Assembly (NCBI GenBank): GCA_045603745.1
Contig: JAZUMQ010000003.1
Coordinates: 7,512-71,511 of the forward strand
DNA length: 64,000 nucleotides
Reading direction: 5' to 3'
Source: RGIG995 sp045603745
Lineage (GTDB): Bacteria; Bacillota; Clostridia; Oscillospirales; UBA644
A model generated the notes under the pieces. It was not told where the DNA came from. It saw nothing but the letters and a program-made list of their open reading frames with translations, and made no database searches. Every line of letters starts with the position of its first letter. Positions within the stretch are counted from its first letter, which is position 1. The translations under genes were made by a program, and so were the position numbers. This document shows, in pieces, positions 8,598-15,905 of this stretch.

Positions 8598-9392
8598 ATG
8601 AAAAACGATAAACTGTTCCGGGAGACCCCCTTCAACGGTTACAAACGAGATGACGTTCTGAATTATATTGACGCCGTGGATCGGGCACACCGGGAAGCAA
8701 TGGACGAGCTGAACGACCGAATCCTCGAATTGAACGAACAACTGGCGGAGGCAGCCCGCAAAAACGAAGCATTGGAAAAGGAATTGGAGATCAAAACCGC
8801 CTTTGCCAGCGAAGCGGAAACTTTAAAAGATCAGTTGCAAGAAAAAGATGCTCAAATTGAAGAACTGATCGATCGTTGCCAGGAACTTTCGACCCAAACC
8901 GATGCGGTGGTTCAGAAGTGCGAAGAATTAACGGCTCAAATAGAAGCCGGAAAACAAGGATTTGCCTGCGAACGGTTACAGGACGGAGTTTGCACCGCAG
9001 TAACCGAAAAAGCGGAAAAAATCCTGAAGGAAGCGGAAGCCGAAGCGAACCGCAAGATCTCCGATGCGGAAGAACAGGCGTCCGGGATTCTGCTACGCGC
9101 ACGAATCGATGCTCAATCCATGATTACCGAAGCGGAAGGTCAGACCGAAGCTTTGGCACAACAGGTTTCTGACGAAGCCCATGAGATCATTACCATGACC
9201 GTAAGAGAGGCCAAAGAAATCATCAGTGCGGCAAAAGCACAAGGAAGTGTCATTCTTTCCGATTCTGCCCGCTCCATCGGTAAGATCAAAGGAAACCTTT
9301 CCTCCATGCAACTGGTGGTTAAAAATATAGAAAATGAACTGAAATCCGCAAAGGAATCCCTTTCGGACAACGTTTTGAAAAGAGAGGATTGA
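8598..9392 (+). CDS. DivIVA-like coiled-coil protein
   Basis: 264 residues. The N-terminus (FRETPFNGYKRDDVLNYID) is the DivIVA membrane-binding and dimerisation module with its conserved FxxxxxGYxxxxVxxY/F pattern. The rest is almost continuous coiled coil rich in Glu, Ala and Lys, with a second block at residues 130-250 (EKILKEAEAEANRKISDAEE). Such proteins mark curved membrane at poles and septa and recruit division, wall or chromosome-anchoring partners. It is longer than B. subtilis DivIVA, and the partner is unknown. Confidence 0.75.
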   Translation: MKNDKLFRETPFNGYKRDDVLNYIDAVDRAHREAMDELNDRILELNEQLAEAARKNEALEKELEIKTAFASEAETLKDQLQEKDAQIEELIDRCQELSTQTDAVVQKCEELTAQIEAGKQGFACERLQDGVCTAVTEKAEKILKEAEAEANRKISDAEEQASGILLRARIDAQSMITEAEGQTEALAQQVSDEAHEIITMTVREAKEIISAAKAQGSVILSDSARSIGKIKGNLSSMQLVVKNIENELKSAKESLSDNVLKRED

Positions 9393-9397
9393 TTTCT

Positions 9398-9505
9398 ATG
9401 AATAAAAAAACAAAACTTGCCGTTCGTATTATTTGCCTGATTCTTGCGGCGGCTATGGTAGTTTCCCTTGCCTATACCCTGTTCTACTTTATTTTCATGG
9501 TATAA
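9398..9505 (+). CDS. 35-residue single-pass membrane microprotein
   Basis: A short ORF starting MNKKTKLAVRIICLIL, with a basic N-terminus and one hydrophobic helix that fills most of the protein. It starts 6 nt after the divIVA-like stop; AGAGAGGATT supplies a ribosome binding site, and a terminator follows within 30 nt. The compact position inside the transcript argues that it is translated. It may modulate the DivIVA-like protein or simply be a small membrane protein; no family was recognised. Confidence 0.55.
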   Translation: MNKKTKLAVRIICLILAAAMVVSLAYTLFYFIFMV

Positions 9506-9533
9506 TTTTGGCAACGGAAAAGACGGAAAAGAA

Positions 9534-9564
9534 TGCTTTGCGAAGTGCAAAGCAGTCTTTTTTT
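9534..9564 (+). terminator. Terminator of the DUF4364-DivIVA cluster
   Basis: TGCTTTGC/GCAAAGCA stem with a GAAGT loop, then GTC and eight T residues. Confidence 0.85.
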
Positions 9565-9569
9565 TACGG

Positions 9570-10127
9570 TTAAAAGATTTTATTGACGCTTCCCTTGAAC
9601 ATGGTAATCTCGCCGGGAAGATCGCCATCGGAAGGAAGGGATTCATAAATTTTGAACCCGTTGCGTTCCAAAGCTTTTTTGGCGCGCTCATTATAATCGA
9701 AAATTCCATAGGCAAAAAGATGGGAGCAGGACGTATTTTCAAAAGAAAAGCGGCACAAAAGTCCAATGGCACGGCTACCGTAGGTTTTCCCCCAAAACTC
9801 CGGTTCTCCGATCATAATATCCAACCGACGACAATCGGTGGAACTTCCCAGAGGCTCGGGAAATGGGGATTTTATGGGTTGTAAACGGCATTCCCCAATC
9901 TCGTTGCCTTCCACAGAAATCATGAAACAATCGGCTTTTTGGGAGAGAGAGGCGTACATAGACGCGACTTCTTCTTCCGTATAGGGATCCACATCGCCCT
10001 CGCTGAAATGAAGAACATCGGGATCGGCATTCCATTTTGCCAACAGTGGAAGATCTTCATCGGTCATCGGGCGAAGGGTAACGATGCCGTCGGTAAAAGT
10101 TTTGGTATGGGGGCGAATTAGGGACAT
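9570..10127 (-). CDS. GNAT-family N-acetyltransferase (RimJ/RimL-like)
   Basis: A 185-residue acetyl-CoA-dependent transferase. The N-terminus (VTLRPMTDEDLPLLAKW) and the later FWGKTYGSRAIGLL acetyl-CoA loop followed by NERAKKALERNGFKIYE are typical of the RimJ/RimL subfamily that acetylates protein N-termini or small amines. Substrate unknown. The start follows AAGGAG. It is flanked by terminators on both sides and so is monocistronic. Confidence 0.8.
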   Translation of the reverse strand: MSLIRPHTKTFTDGIVTLRPMTDEDLPLLAKWNADPDVLHFSEGDVDPYTEEEVASMYASLSQKADCFMISVEGNEIGECRLQPIKSPFPEPLGSSTDCRRLDIMIGEPEFWGKTYGSRAIGLLCRFSFENTSCSHLFAYGIFDYNERAKKALERNGFKIYESLPSDGDLPGEITMFKGSVNKIF

Positions 10128-10145
10128 AAAATTCTCCTTTTTGGG

Positions 10146-10182
10146 AAAAAATCCAAGGATCTTGTGATCCTTGGATTTTTGT
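10146..10182. terminator. Strong hairpin terminator
   Basis: ATCCAAGGATC/GATCCTTGGAT stem with a TTGT loop, bordered by A5 and T5. It lies between the G5/3D gene and the GNAT gene, both on the minus strand. Confidence 0.85.
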
Positions 10183-10193
10183 TTACAATCGAT

Positions 10194-11201
10194 TCAAGAG
10201 CCGGCACTGATGACATACACCGTTCCCTGCTGACGACCGAAATAAGAACAGTCGGTGCGGGAAGGCAAAAACACGTCAACGATATTGCCCTTGATGGCGC
10301 CACCGGTATCTTTGGCATAGCAATAACCGTAAATAAAGCCGTTATCCAGAACCACGTAGAGGTAGGAATGCATAGGAATTACCTTTGGATCTACCGCAAC
10401 GTATCCAACTTTGGCTTTTGCGCCGGAGGCTGTGAGGGAAGGACCGGATCTGTTGTAACTGTACGCGGTAAACTCACAATCCAACTTTTTGACGTAGTTG
10501 GTGGGAGCGCCGCCGCCCAGATTCAAAAGATGAGACGCATTCACATAGACGACCGCGTCCGTCGGCTCCTTAATTACCTTGGAAGAAATTTTTGTGGTTT
10601 CAACGACTTCGCCGTTGACCAGCTTTTTCTTAACGGTAATTTCGCGGATACCGGGAGCTCCTACCGTATTCTTCAGCCGAGAAGCATACTTATCCTTAAG
10701 GTTCTTGGGCAAAGAAGAAGATAAGGCATAGCTCATCAGGACTTGCTTCGTCTCAAATGGAATGGATTCCTGTACGGTCTCTTCCTTGTAGGTCACGCGA
10801 CCTACTTCGACGGACATATCAGGCTGCAACTCCAGGGACAGGTCGTAATTGATCGTATCTTCCGCATTGAGATAAACGTCGTTGCGGTAAAGAAGGTCAA
10901 GGACGGTCTGTTGGTCTTCCTTGTCGTAGCAATGAGTATACTCTTTGCCATCGACTTTCAGGTGGACGAGATAGGAGTTATTTCCGCTGACGACGATCTC
11001 TTCGGGTTCTTCGTCGTTAGAAAACCAGGTGATCTGTCCGAGCAAACCTTCGGAGGCGTCAGAGTTCTGTTCTGCCGCGAGCATCACGATGCCGCAAACC
11101 AACATCAGAACCACCGTCGTTATCAGCGACACGAGAGAGATCAACACTCTCCGGTCGGACAGAACGGTTCGCCAACGAACGTTTCTGGGAATTATCTTCA
11201 T
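10194..11201 (-). CDS. YabE-like cell-wall protein with G5 and 3D domains
   Basis: 335 residues: a basic N-terminus, one transmembrane/signal-anchor helix (about 23-43), a ubiquitin-like DUF348 stretch (SYLVHLKVDGKEYTHCYD), a G5 domain (about 135-200; GIREITVKKKLVNGEVVE) and a C-terminal 3D domain with the acidic motif AKDTGGAIKGNIVDVF. 3D domains are MltA-like peptidoglycan-cleaving barrels, so this is a probable wall hydrolase of the YabE/resuscitation-factor type. It lies 205 nt downstream of rpsI, behind a structured leader and GGTGGTG. A c-di-AMP riboswitch, common ahead of such genes, was sought and not seen. Confidence 0.8.
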   Translation of the reverse strand: MKIIPRNVRWRTVLSDRRVLISLVSLITTVVLMLVCGIVMLAAEQNSDASEGLLGQITWFSNDEEPEEIVVSGNNSYLVHLKVDGKEYTHCYDKEDQQTVLDLLYRNDVYLNAEDTINYDLSLELQPDMSVEVGRVTYKEETVQESIPFETKQVLMSYALSSSLPKNLKDKYASRLKNTVGAPGIREITVKKKLVNGEVVETTKISSKVIKEPTDAVVYVNASHLLNLGGGAPTNYVKKLDCEFTAYSYNRSGPSLTASGAKAKVGYVAVDPKVIPMHSYLYVVLDNGFIYGYCYAKDTGGAIKGNIVDVFLPSRTDCSYFGRQQGTVYVISAGS

Positions 11202-11406
11202 TGAAACACCACCGTAGTAATTGTTTTGTCACGATCTATATAAACCTGCCGGCCGGGAAACCGGCACGGACAGGGGTATAATCATTGCAACCAGGTCGAA
11301 GGGCTTGGTCCAACCCAATTACTATGTATATGTACCGAAGATCGGTGGTATGATCCCGATACATTGCAGAAAGTATCTTACGATACCAGATCCTCTGCGA
11401 GGATAA
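11202..11406 (-). other. 205-nt structured spacer/leader between rpsI and the 3D-domain gene
   Basis: There is no ORF. On the minus strand several potential stems occur in order: ATCCTC/GAGGAT and GTATC/GATAC just after the rpsI stop, an 8-bp G:U-containing stem TGTATCGG with TCGGTACA, ACCGA/TCGGT inside it, and TGCCGG/CCGGCA near 11250. No consensus promoter or U-tract terminator was found. It could be an unrecognised cis-regulatory RNA or an mRNA processing region. Confidence 0.4.
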
Positions 11407-11811
11407 TCAGCGCTTGGAGAACTGAGGTGCGCGACGAGCAGCCTTCAAGCCGTACTTCTTTCTTTCCTTCATACGAGGATCACGGGTGAGAAGACCAGCC
11501 TTCTTAAGGGTAGCTTTGTAAGCTTCTGCATCGATCTTGACCATAGCGCGGGCAAGGCCGTGACGAATGGCGCCTGCCTGACCGGAAACACCGCCGCCTA
11601 CAACCTTAACGACAAGGTCGAACTTACCGATGGTTTCGGTGAGAGCCATAGGCTGACGAACGATGAGTTTCAACGTTTCGAGACCGAAGTAATCATCGAT
11701 GTCTCTGCCGTTGATGGTGATTTTGCCGGTACCTTCGTAAACGCGAACGCTGGCAACGGACTTCTTTCTTCTACCGGTACCGTACTGGTACTCTTTTTTG
11801 GAAGTATACAT
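11407..11811 (-). CDS. rpsI: 30S ribosomal protein S9
   Basis: 134 residues. The S9 landmarks YQYGTGRRKKSVASVRV, the central GGGVSGQAGAIRHGLARAM and the basic tail KKYGLKAARRAPQFSKR are all present; the terminal Lys-Arg reaches the P-site tRNA. The second ATG (11811) is chosen because it is 9 nt from GGGGG, whereas the first (11817) is only 3 nt away. It forms the standard rplM-rpsI operon with a 17-nt gap. Confidence 0.97.
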   Translation of the reverse strand: MYTSKKEYQYGTGRRKKSVASVRVYEGTGKITINGRDIDDYFGLETLKLIVRQPMALTETIGKFDLVVKVVGGGVSGQAGAIRHGLARAMVKIDAEAYKATLKKAGLLTRDPRMKERKKYGLKAARRAPQFSKR

Positions 11812-11828
11812 TCTCATTATCCCCCTAA

Positions 11829-12260
11829 TCAGTCAAGATTATAAACTTCGGGCTTTTGTGCCTGATGTTTGTGTTCGCTTCCACGGTAAACTCTCAAACG
11901 AGTCATCGCATTCCGTCCGATGGTGGTAGCGGGAAGCATACCCTTAACGGCGCGTTCAAAAGCGAATTCGGGGTTTTCTTGCATCAAGGTCGCGTACTGA
12001 ACTTCCTTCAGACCGCCAACCCAACCGGTGTGATGACGATAATACTTATCAGTCAACTTTTTGCCGGTGAGAATTACTTTTTCGGCGTTGAGGACGATAA
12101 CGTGATCGCCGCAATCAACGTGAGGGGTGTAGGTGGGCTTATGTTTGCCCTTCAGGATTTTCGCCACTTCGCTAGCAACGCGGCCCAAGGGCTTGTTTGC
12201 AGCGTCGACGATGTACCATTTGCGATCCATTTCGGTCGCTTTCGCCATAAATGTTGCCAT
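11829..12260 (-). CDS. rplM: 50S ribosomal protein L13
   Basis: 143 residues. The conserved KWYIVDAANKPLGRVAS start, the DHVIVLNAEKV core and the RLRVYRGSEHKHQAQKPE end identify L13. ATG 12260 is chosen: GGAGG lies 9 nt upstream, while the upstream in-frame ATG at 12269 abuts that same site. First gene of rplM-rpsI, with a consensus promoter and short leader. Confidence 0.97.
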   Translation of the reverse strand: MATFMAKATEMDRKWYIVDAANKPLGRVASEVAKILKGKHKPTYTPHVDCGDHVIVLNAEKVILTGKKLTDKYYRHHTGWVGGLKEVQYATLMQENPEFAFERAVKGMLPATTIGRNAMTRLRVYRGSEHKHQAQKPEVYNLD

Positions 12261-12279
12261 GACTAGCATCCTCCGTAAT

Positions 12280-12345
12280 CATTCTATGTCAGAATGGTAT
12301 TTTTTTCAGCCTGACTATTATATCACAAGAGGGTGAATTTGTCAA
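12280..12345 (-). promoter_or_regulatory. rplM promoter and short leader hairpin
   Basis: Minus strand: TTGACA (12345-12340), 17-nt spacer, TATAAT (12322-12317). The leader contains a CATTCT/AGAATG hairpin (12280-12296) just before the GGAGG. It may be a minimal L13 autoregulatory leader, but it is too short to be sure. Confidence 0.65.
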
Positions 12346-12382
12346 TAGTTTTTTGAAAATTTTTTAATTTACACATTCCGAA

Positions 12383-12422
12383 CTTTGTTTTTCTTTCGTT
12401 TTCTTTGTTTTTCTTTCGTTTT
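12383..12422. repeat. 20-bp perfect tandem duplication
   Basis: Two exact copies of CTTTGTTTTTCTTTCGTTTT, followed by a partial third (CTTT) that runs into the rqcH stop codon. It lies just downstream of rqcH. Confidence 0.9.
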
Positions 12423-12424
12423 CT

Positions 12425-14173
12425 TTAATCGCAATTCTTATTTTTCAATCGATTGCACAATGCACCATCGGGATTCACGTAGGCAGTGCGGTAGGTTTCG
12501 TAAACAACCATCCCCGGTTTTGCTCCGGCAGGTTTGCGAAGATTTCGCACTTCCGTATAATCCACGGCAACGTTATCCCCTTCCCGAAGACTGCTATTGG
12601 TCGCGGCGATAATTGCCGCCTCGGTCATCGCTTCGTTGGTAGGTGATTTTCCGTCCAAAACAAGGATCGTATGGCTTCCGGGAGAATTCTTGACGTGGAA
12701 CCAAATATCCCGACGGTCTGCGGTGTGCAAGGTCAAGGTATCGTTTTGGAGATTATTCCGCCCACACAAAACGGTATAACCGTCTGAGGTGGTATAACGT
12801 AAGGGTTTGGATTGTTCCCGATCTTTGCCCTGACGTTTGGAAGCGGCTTTCCGCAAATACCCCTGCCCTGCCAACTCCCGACGAAGGTCGGTCAATTCCG
12901 CCAATCCGGTAGCTCTGGTCAAAATATCAGAAACGGAATGCAGATACTCCAATTCGGAGACAGCCAGATCGATCTGTTCTTGAAGAACATTTTTTGCCGT
13001 TTGCGCCTTTTTATATTTTTTGTAATAGATTTGAGCATTTCGGCTGGCAGACAGGGAGGGATCGAGGGGAATTTTCAGGTCTGCCGGAGGATCTTTGGAA
13101 TAATCGGGAAGAACTACGGAAGATTCGTGCCCTTTGAATATATATAGGTTGGAAAGAATCAAATCACCGAAAATTTTAAATTCTTCTGCTCGGGCACTGT
13201 CTGCCAATTCGGCACGCTGAATTTCGATTTTTCGAGAAAGGCGGGCGATGGCGGTAGAGATTAATTTGGAAATATCCGCAGAATGGCGACGAATATGCTC
13301 TATCGTATCTTTCTCGGAGTAATAGGCGTCCATAGCGGCAGAGCAAGTGTCGTAGGACTGGCAAGAATATGCCGAACCATATTGATTGATGGGGAAACAA
13401 TAAAAGTCTTTTGGGGTCTCCCCTTTCAAAGCCGTAGGCATATAGGATTTGGAAAGAATTTTTTCTTTTAAATTTGCTATCGCTTGGGAGAGAGCATCAA
13501 CACCGCCTTGGGGTTGCAACGACAGATCGGCATCGCAAACACCGAATGCCTGATAGGAAAGTTCCCGGGAAAGGAGCGGAGAAAATCCCTCGAAACGGTT
13601 GGTTAAAAAGCGATCGGAACGCTCTTCTCCATCGGGAATGGGAAAGGTGTAATCGTCGAGAATTGAAATTTTATTCTGCGATGGGGGGAATTCGTAGGTA
13701 ACGCCGGGCAAAATTCTGCGAGGAGAGGAAGAAGAAAGATCCACCTGACGCAGAGCGTCAAAAATCTTTCCGTTTCCGTCGGTTAAGATCAAATTGCTTG
13801 CCCGCCCCATGATTTCGATGATCAGGCGTTTTTCTACCGCTTCATAGAAATCGTTTTTACAATCGAACCGCAAAATCAAAACCCGCTCCAATCCCGGTTG
13901 TACCGCCTCGATCAGGCGGGCGGAGGCAAGGTGTTTTCGCAAAAGCATGCAAAAATTGGGAGCGTAAGCGGGATTTTCCTTAGGGTATCCGATCCATTGT
14001 ACGCGGGGAGAAGTTGCGTTTGCCGACAAGAGCAACCGACGGTTCTCTCCTTTAGAATAGAAATATAAAACTACTTCGTCCCGCTCCGGTTGTGTGATAC
14101 GATCCAGACGAGCCCCTGCGTGCTCCGACAGTTCGTCCCTCAGGGCGTGAAGCATAATTCCGTCAATAGGCAT
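12425..14173 (-). CDS. rqcH: Ribosome quality-control protein RqcH (NFACT/FbpA family)
   Basis: 582 residues. The N-terminal NFACT-N domain (MPIDGIMLHALRDEL, LDRITQPERDEVVLYF) is followed by a helix-hairpin-helix region, a central coiled coil (about 280-440) and the C-terminal NFACT-R domain (DIWFHVKNSPGSHTILVL). RqcH binds obstructed 50S-peptidyl-tRNA complexes and directs C-terminal alanine tailing for degradation; older names link the family to fibronectin binding. The only in-frame start, ATG 14173, has GGAGG 13 nt upstream, a long spacing. It ends the leftward run trmK-nif3-rqcH. Confidence 0.92.
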   Translation of the reverse strand: MPIDGIMLHALRDELSEHAGARLDRITQPERDEVVLYFYSKGENRRLLLSANATSPRVQWIGYPKENPAYAPNFCMLLRKHLASARLIEAVQPGLERVLILRFDCKNDFYEAVEKRLIIEIMGRASNLILTDGNGKIFDALRQVDLSSSSPRRILPGVTYEFPPSQNKISILDDYTFPIPDGEERSDRFLTNRFEGFSPLLSRELSYQAFGVCDADLSLQPQGGVDALSQAIANLKEKILSKSYMPTALKGETPKDFYCFPINQYGSAYSCQSYDTCSAAMDAYYSEKDTIEHIRRHSADISKLISTAIARLSRKIEIQRAELADSARAEEFKIFGDLILSNLYIFKGHESSVVLPDYSKDPPADLKIPLDPSLSASRNAQIYYKKYKKAQTAKNVLQEQIDLAVSELEYLHSVSDILTRATGLAELTDLRRELAGQGYLRKAASKRQGKDREQSKPLRYTTSDGYTVLCGRNNLQNDTLTLHTADRRDIWFHVKNSPGSHTILVLDGKSPTNEAMTEAAIIAATNSSLREGDNVAVDYTEVRNLRKPAGAKPGMVVYETYRTAYVNPDGALCNRLKNKNCD

Positions 14174-14194
14174 AGAAAAACAGATTCCTCCGGA

Positions 14195-14953
14195 TTATAC
14201 AGAAAGTACGGGGTTTTCAAAGGACGAATAGACGATCTCCAGATCGGGATCGGCTTCTTTCAACCATTGTTCCAGCACCGGAAGGACGATGACTTCCGTG
14301 GCAAAGTGCCCGGCTTCAATGAGGTTGATCCCCGCTTGGGCGGCTTCGAGAAAATGATGGTATTTTGCCTCTCCGGTCAAGAGCGTATCAAACTCCGTTC
14401 CGACAAGAGACTCCCACATATCCCCTCCGGAACCGCTGCAAAGAGCGACTTTGTGCACCGGACGGCCACCGTCAGCATAGCGCAGGTTGTTGGCGTGAAG
14501 CGTTTCTTTGAGTTTTGCGGCGTATTCCGTCAAGGGCATTTCGGCAGGCAAAACTCCTTTTCGGCTGACAAAAGAAGGATCGTCACCGCTCCAGGGTTCA
14601 ATGTCGGTTAGCCAAGCGGCTTTTGCCAAAACGTCGTTAACGCCCCCTTCTGCCATATCCAAATTGGTATGGGCGGCGACGGCGGCAATTCCTTTTTCGA
14701 TCAGGCGATAGACCCGATCGGCGGGAGAAAATGCCTTTTGCGCCGTAAAAAGTGCCGGGTGGTGAGTCAAGATCAAATCCACGTTCTGTGCCTCGGCTTC
14801 ATCGATAACGGAATAGGTAATATCCAAAGAAAGCATGACCTTGCCAATCTCCCGATTCGGGTCTCCGCAAAGGATTCCGGCATTGTCAAAGGAAAGGGCG
14901 GTGGAAAAGGGGGCATGGCGGTCAAGAACCGAAACAAGGTCAATGAGTTTCAT
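14195..14953 (-). CDS. Nif3-like dinuclear metal-centre protein
   Basis: 252 residues, a compact member of the Nif3/YqfO family. Metal ligand motifs LTHHPALF, AAHTNLD and AGHFATE (His and Glu) are present and would hold two metal ions. The molecular function is unsettled; family members are called GTP cyclohydrolase I type 2 homologues without firm proof. It overlaps trmK by 14 nt, the same order as B. subtilis yqfN-yqfO, and has AAGGAG inside the trmK 3' end. Confidence 0.88.
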   Translation of the reverse strand: MKLIDLVSVLDRHAPFSTALSFDNAGILCGDPNREIGKVMLSLDITYSVIDEAEAQNVDLILTHHPALFTAQKAFSPADRVYRLIEKGIAAVAAHTNLDMAEGGVNDVLAKAAWLTDIEPWSGDDPSFVSRKGVLPAEMPLTEYAAKLKETLHANNLRYADGGRPVHKVALCSGSGGDMWESLVGTEFDTLLTGEAKYHHFLEAAQAGINLIEAGHFATEVIVLPVLEQWLKEADPDLEIVYSSFENPVLSV

Positions 14954-15650
14954 CGTACAATCTCCTTGAATAAGTTTGCCATAGGGTATTCAGACGCTCA
15001 AACAGGTCTTCTTCAAAAGCTATGGCAGAGGAATCGGGCTGTTCTGCCCGGCGCAATCCCAACAGACGTTTCTGATGAGAAGAAAGCAATTTTTCGATAT
15101 AATCCAACGCATCGGGGGTACAATCCAAACGTTGCGGGATATAACAATCCGCATCGGTAAACTCTTCCGTCGGGGTCATGGCAACAGAAAGAAGAATATA
15201 ACGTTTCTCCCCTTCCGTCACTGCCCGTTCCCGAAGAATGGAATATCCGTGCCGGAACAAAAAGCGACGAAGGACTTCCGGTTTGGTCATGGGTTGCAGA
15301 ATGATTTTTTCAGCGCACTGGGGGGGGCATTCGTAGAGAATTCGTGCAATAAGATCTCCTCCCATACCGGCAATGACAAGAGCGTCATACTCCTGCGGTA
15401 CGGCGTGAAGACCATCACTTCGGACAAGGGAAATCTGCTCCGAAAGGCCATATTTTTCGACGGCAGAGCGCGCCCGAAGAAGGGGGCCTTCGTTGACGTC
15501 GCAGGCAAAGGCTCGTTGACATTGCCCCGATTGAATCATAAAAACCGGGAGATGGGCGTGATCCGTGCCCACGTCAGCCAAGACGTTGCAAGGGCACGCG
15601 AACTCCGCCACGGAAAAAAGGCGTGGGGGCAGGGTTACAAATTCAGCCAT
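14940..15650 (-). CDS. trmK: tRNA (adenine22-N1)-methyltransferase TrmK
   Basis: 236 residues. A Rossmann SAM-binding site VLADVGTDHAHLPVF opens the protein, then ALVIAGMGGDLIARIL and ILQPMTKPEVLRRFL, the family signatures of YqfN/TrmK, and a C-terminal coiled region. It methylates N1 of A22 in the D-loop of tRNA-Ser/Leu-type tRNAs in B. subtilis. ATG 15650 follows GAGG. The nif3 partner overlap supports the assignment. Confidence 0.9.
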   Translation of the reverse strand: MAEFVTLPPRLFSVAEFACPCNVLADVGTDHAHLPVFMIQSGQCQRAFACDVNEGPLLRARSAVEKYGLSEQISLVRSDGLHAVPQEYDALVIAGMGGDLIARILYECPPQCAEKIILQPMTKPEVLRRFLFRHGYSILRERAVTEGEKRYILLSVAMTPTEEFTDADCYIPQRLDCTPDALDYIEKLLSSHQKRLLGLRRAEQPDSSAIAFEEDLFERLNTLWQTYSRRLYDETH

Positions 15651-15685
15651 AATATCCTCAAAAAGGTCTGTTGTAATTCACCGCG

Positions 15686-15880
15686 TTACGCTTCGATGGC
15701 GGCGTTGAGGGCTTCCACCACTTCGTCCACGTCCAGACCGTGTACGGTGCAAGCGTCGGCAATGGATTCTCCGCGGGCAGCCATACAACCGATGCAGTGC
15801 ATTCCGAAACGAAGCAAAACGTCGCCGGCTTCGGGATAGGTGCGAATAATGTCTCCGATAAGCATTTCTTTCGTAATCAT
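15686..15880 (-). CDS. DUF1858 CxxC small protein
   Basis: 64 residues. The N-terminus (ITKEMLIGDIIRTYPEAGDVL) and the GMHCIGCMAA motif with paired cysteines match DUF1858, a small helical domain often seen beside hybrid-cluster or redox proteins and thought to bind metal or a cluster. ATG 15880 has TTGGAGG 8 nt upstream. It lies 25 nt after prsA and 35 nt before trmK, so probably in the same transcript. Exact role unknown. Confidence 0.75.
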   Translation of the reverse strand: MITKEMLIGDIIRTYPEAGDVLLRFGMHCIGCMAARGESIADACTVHGLDVDEVVEALNAAIEA

Positions 15881-15905
15881 GATAATATCCTCCAAATTAA
15901 TTTTT

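Noticed and set aside
11202..11406. c-di-AMP (ydaO) riboswitch before the YabE-like gene
   Set aside because: The conserved ydaO blocks (CGCTTAATC, GGGGGA, CGTAAGCG-like ends) are not present.
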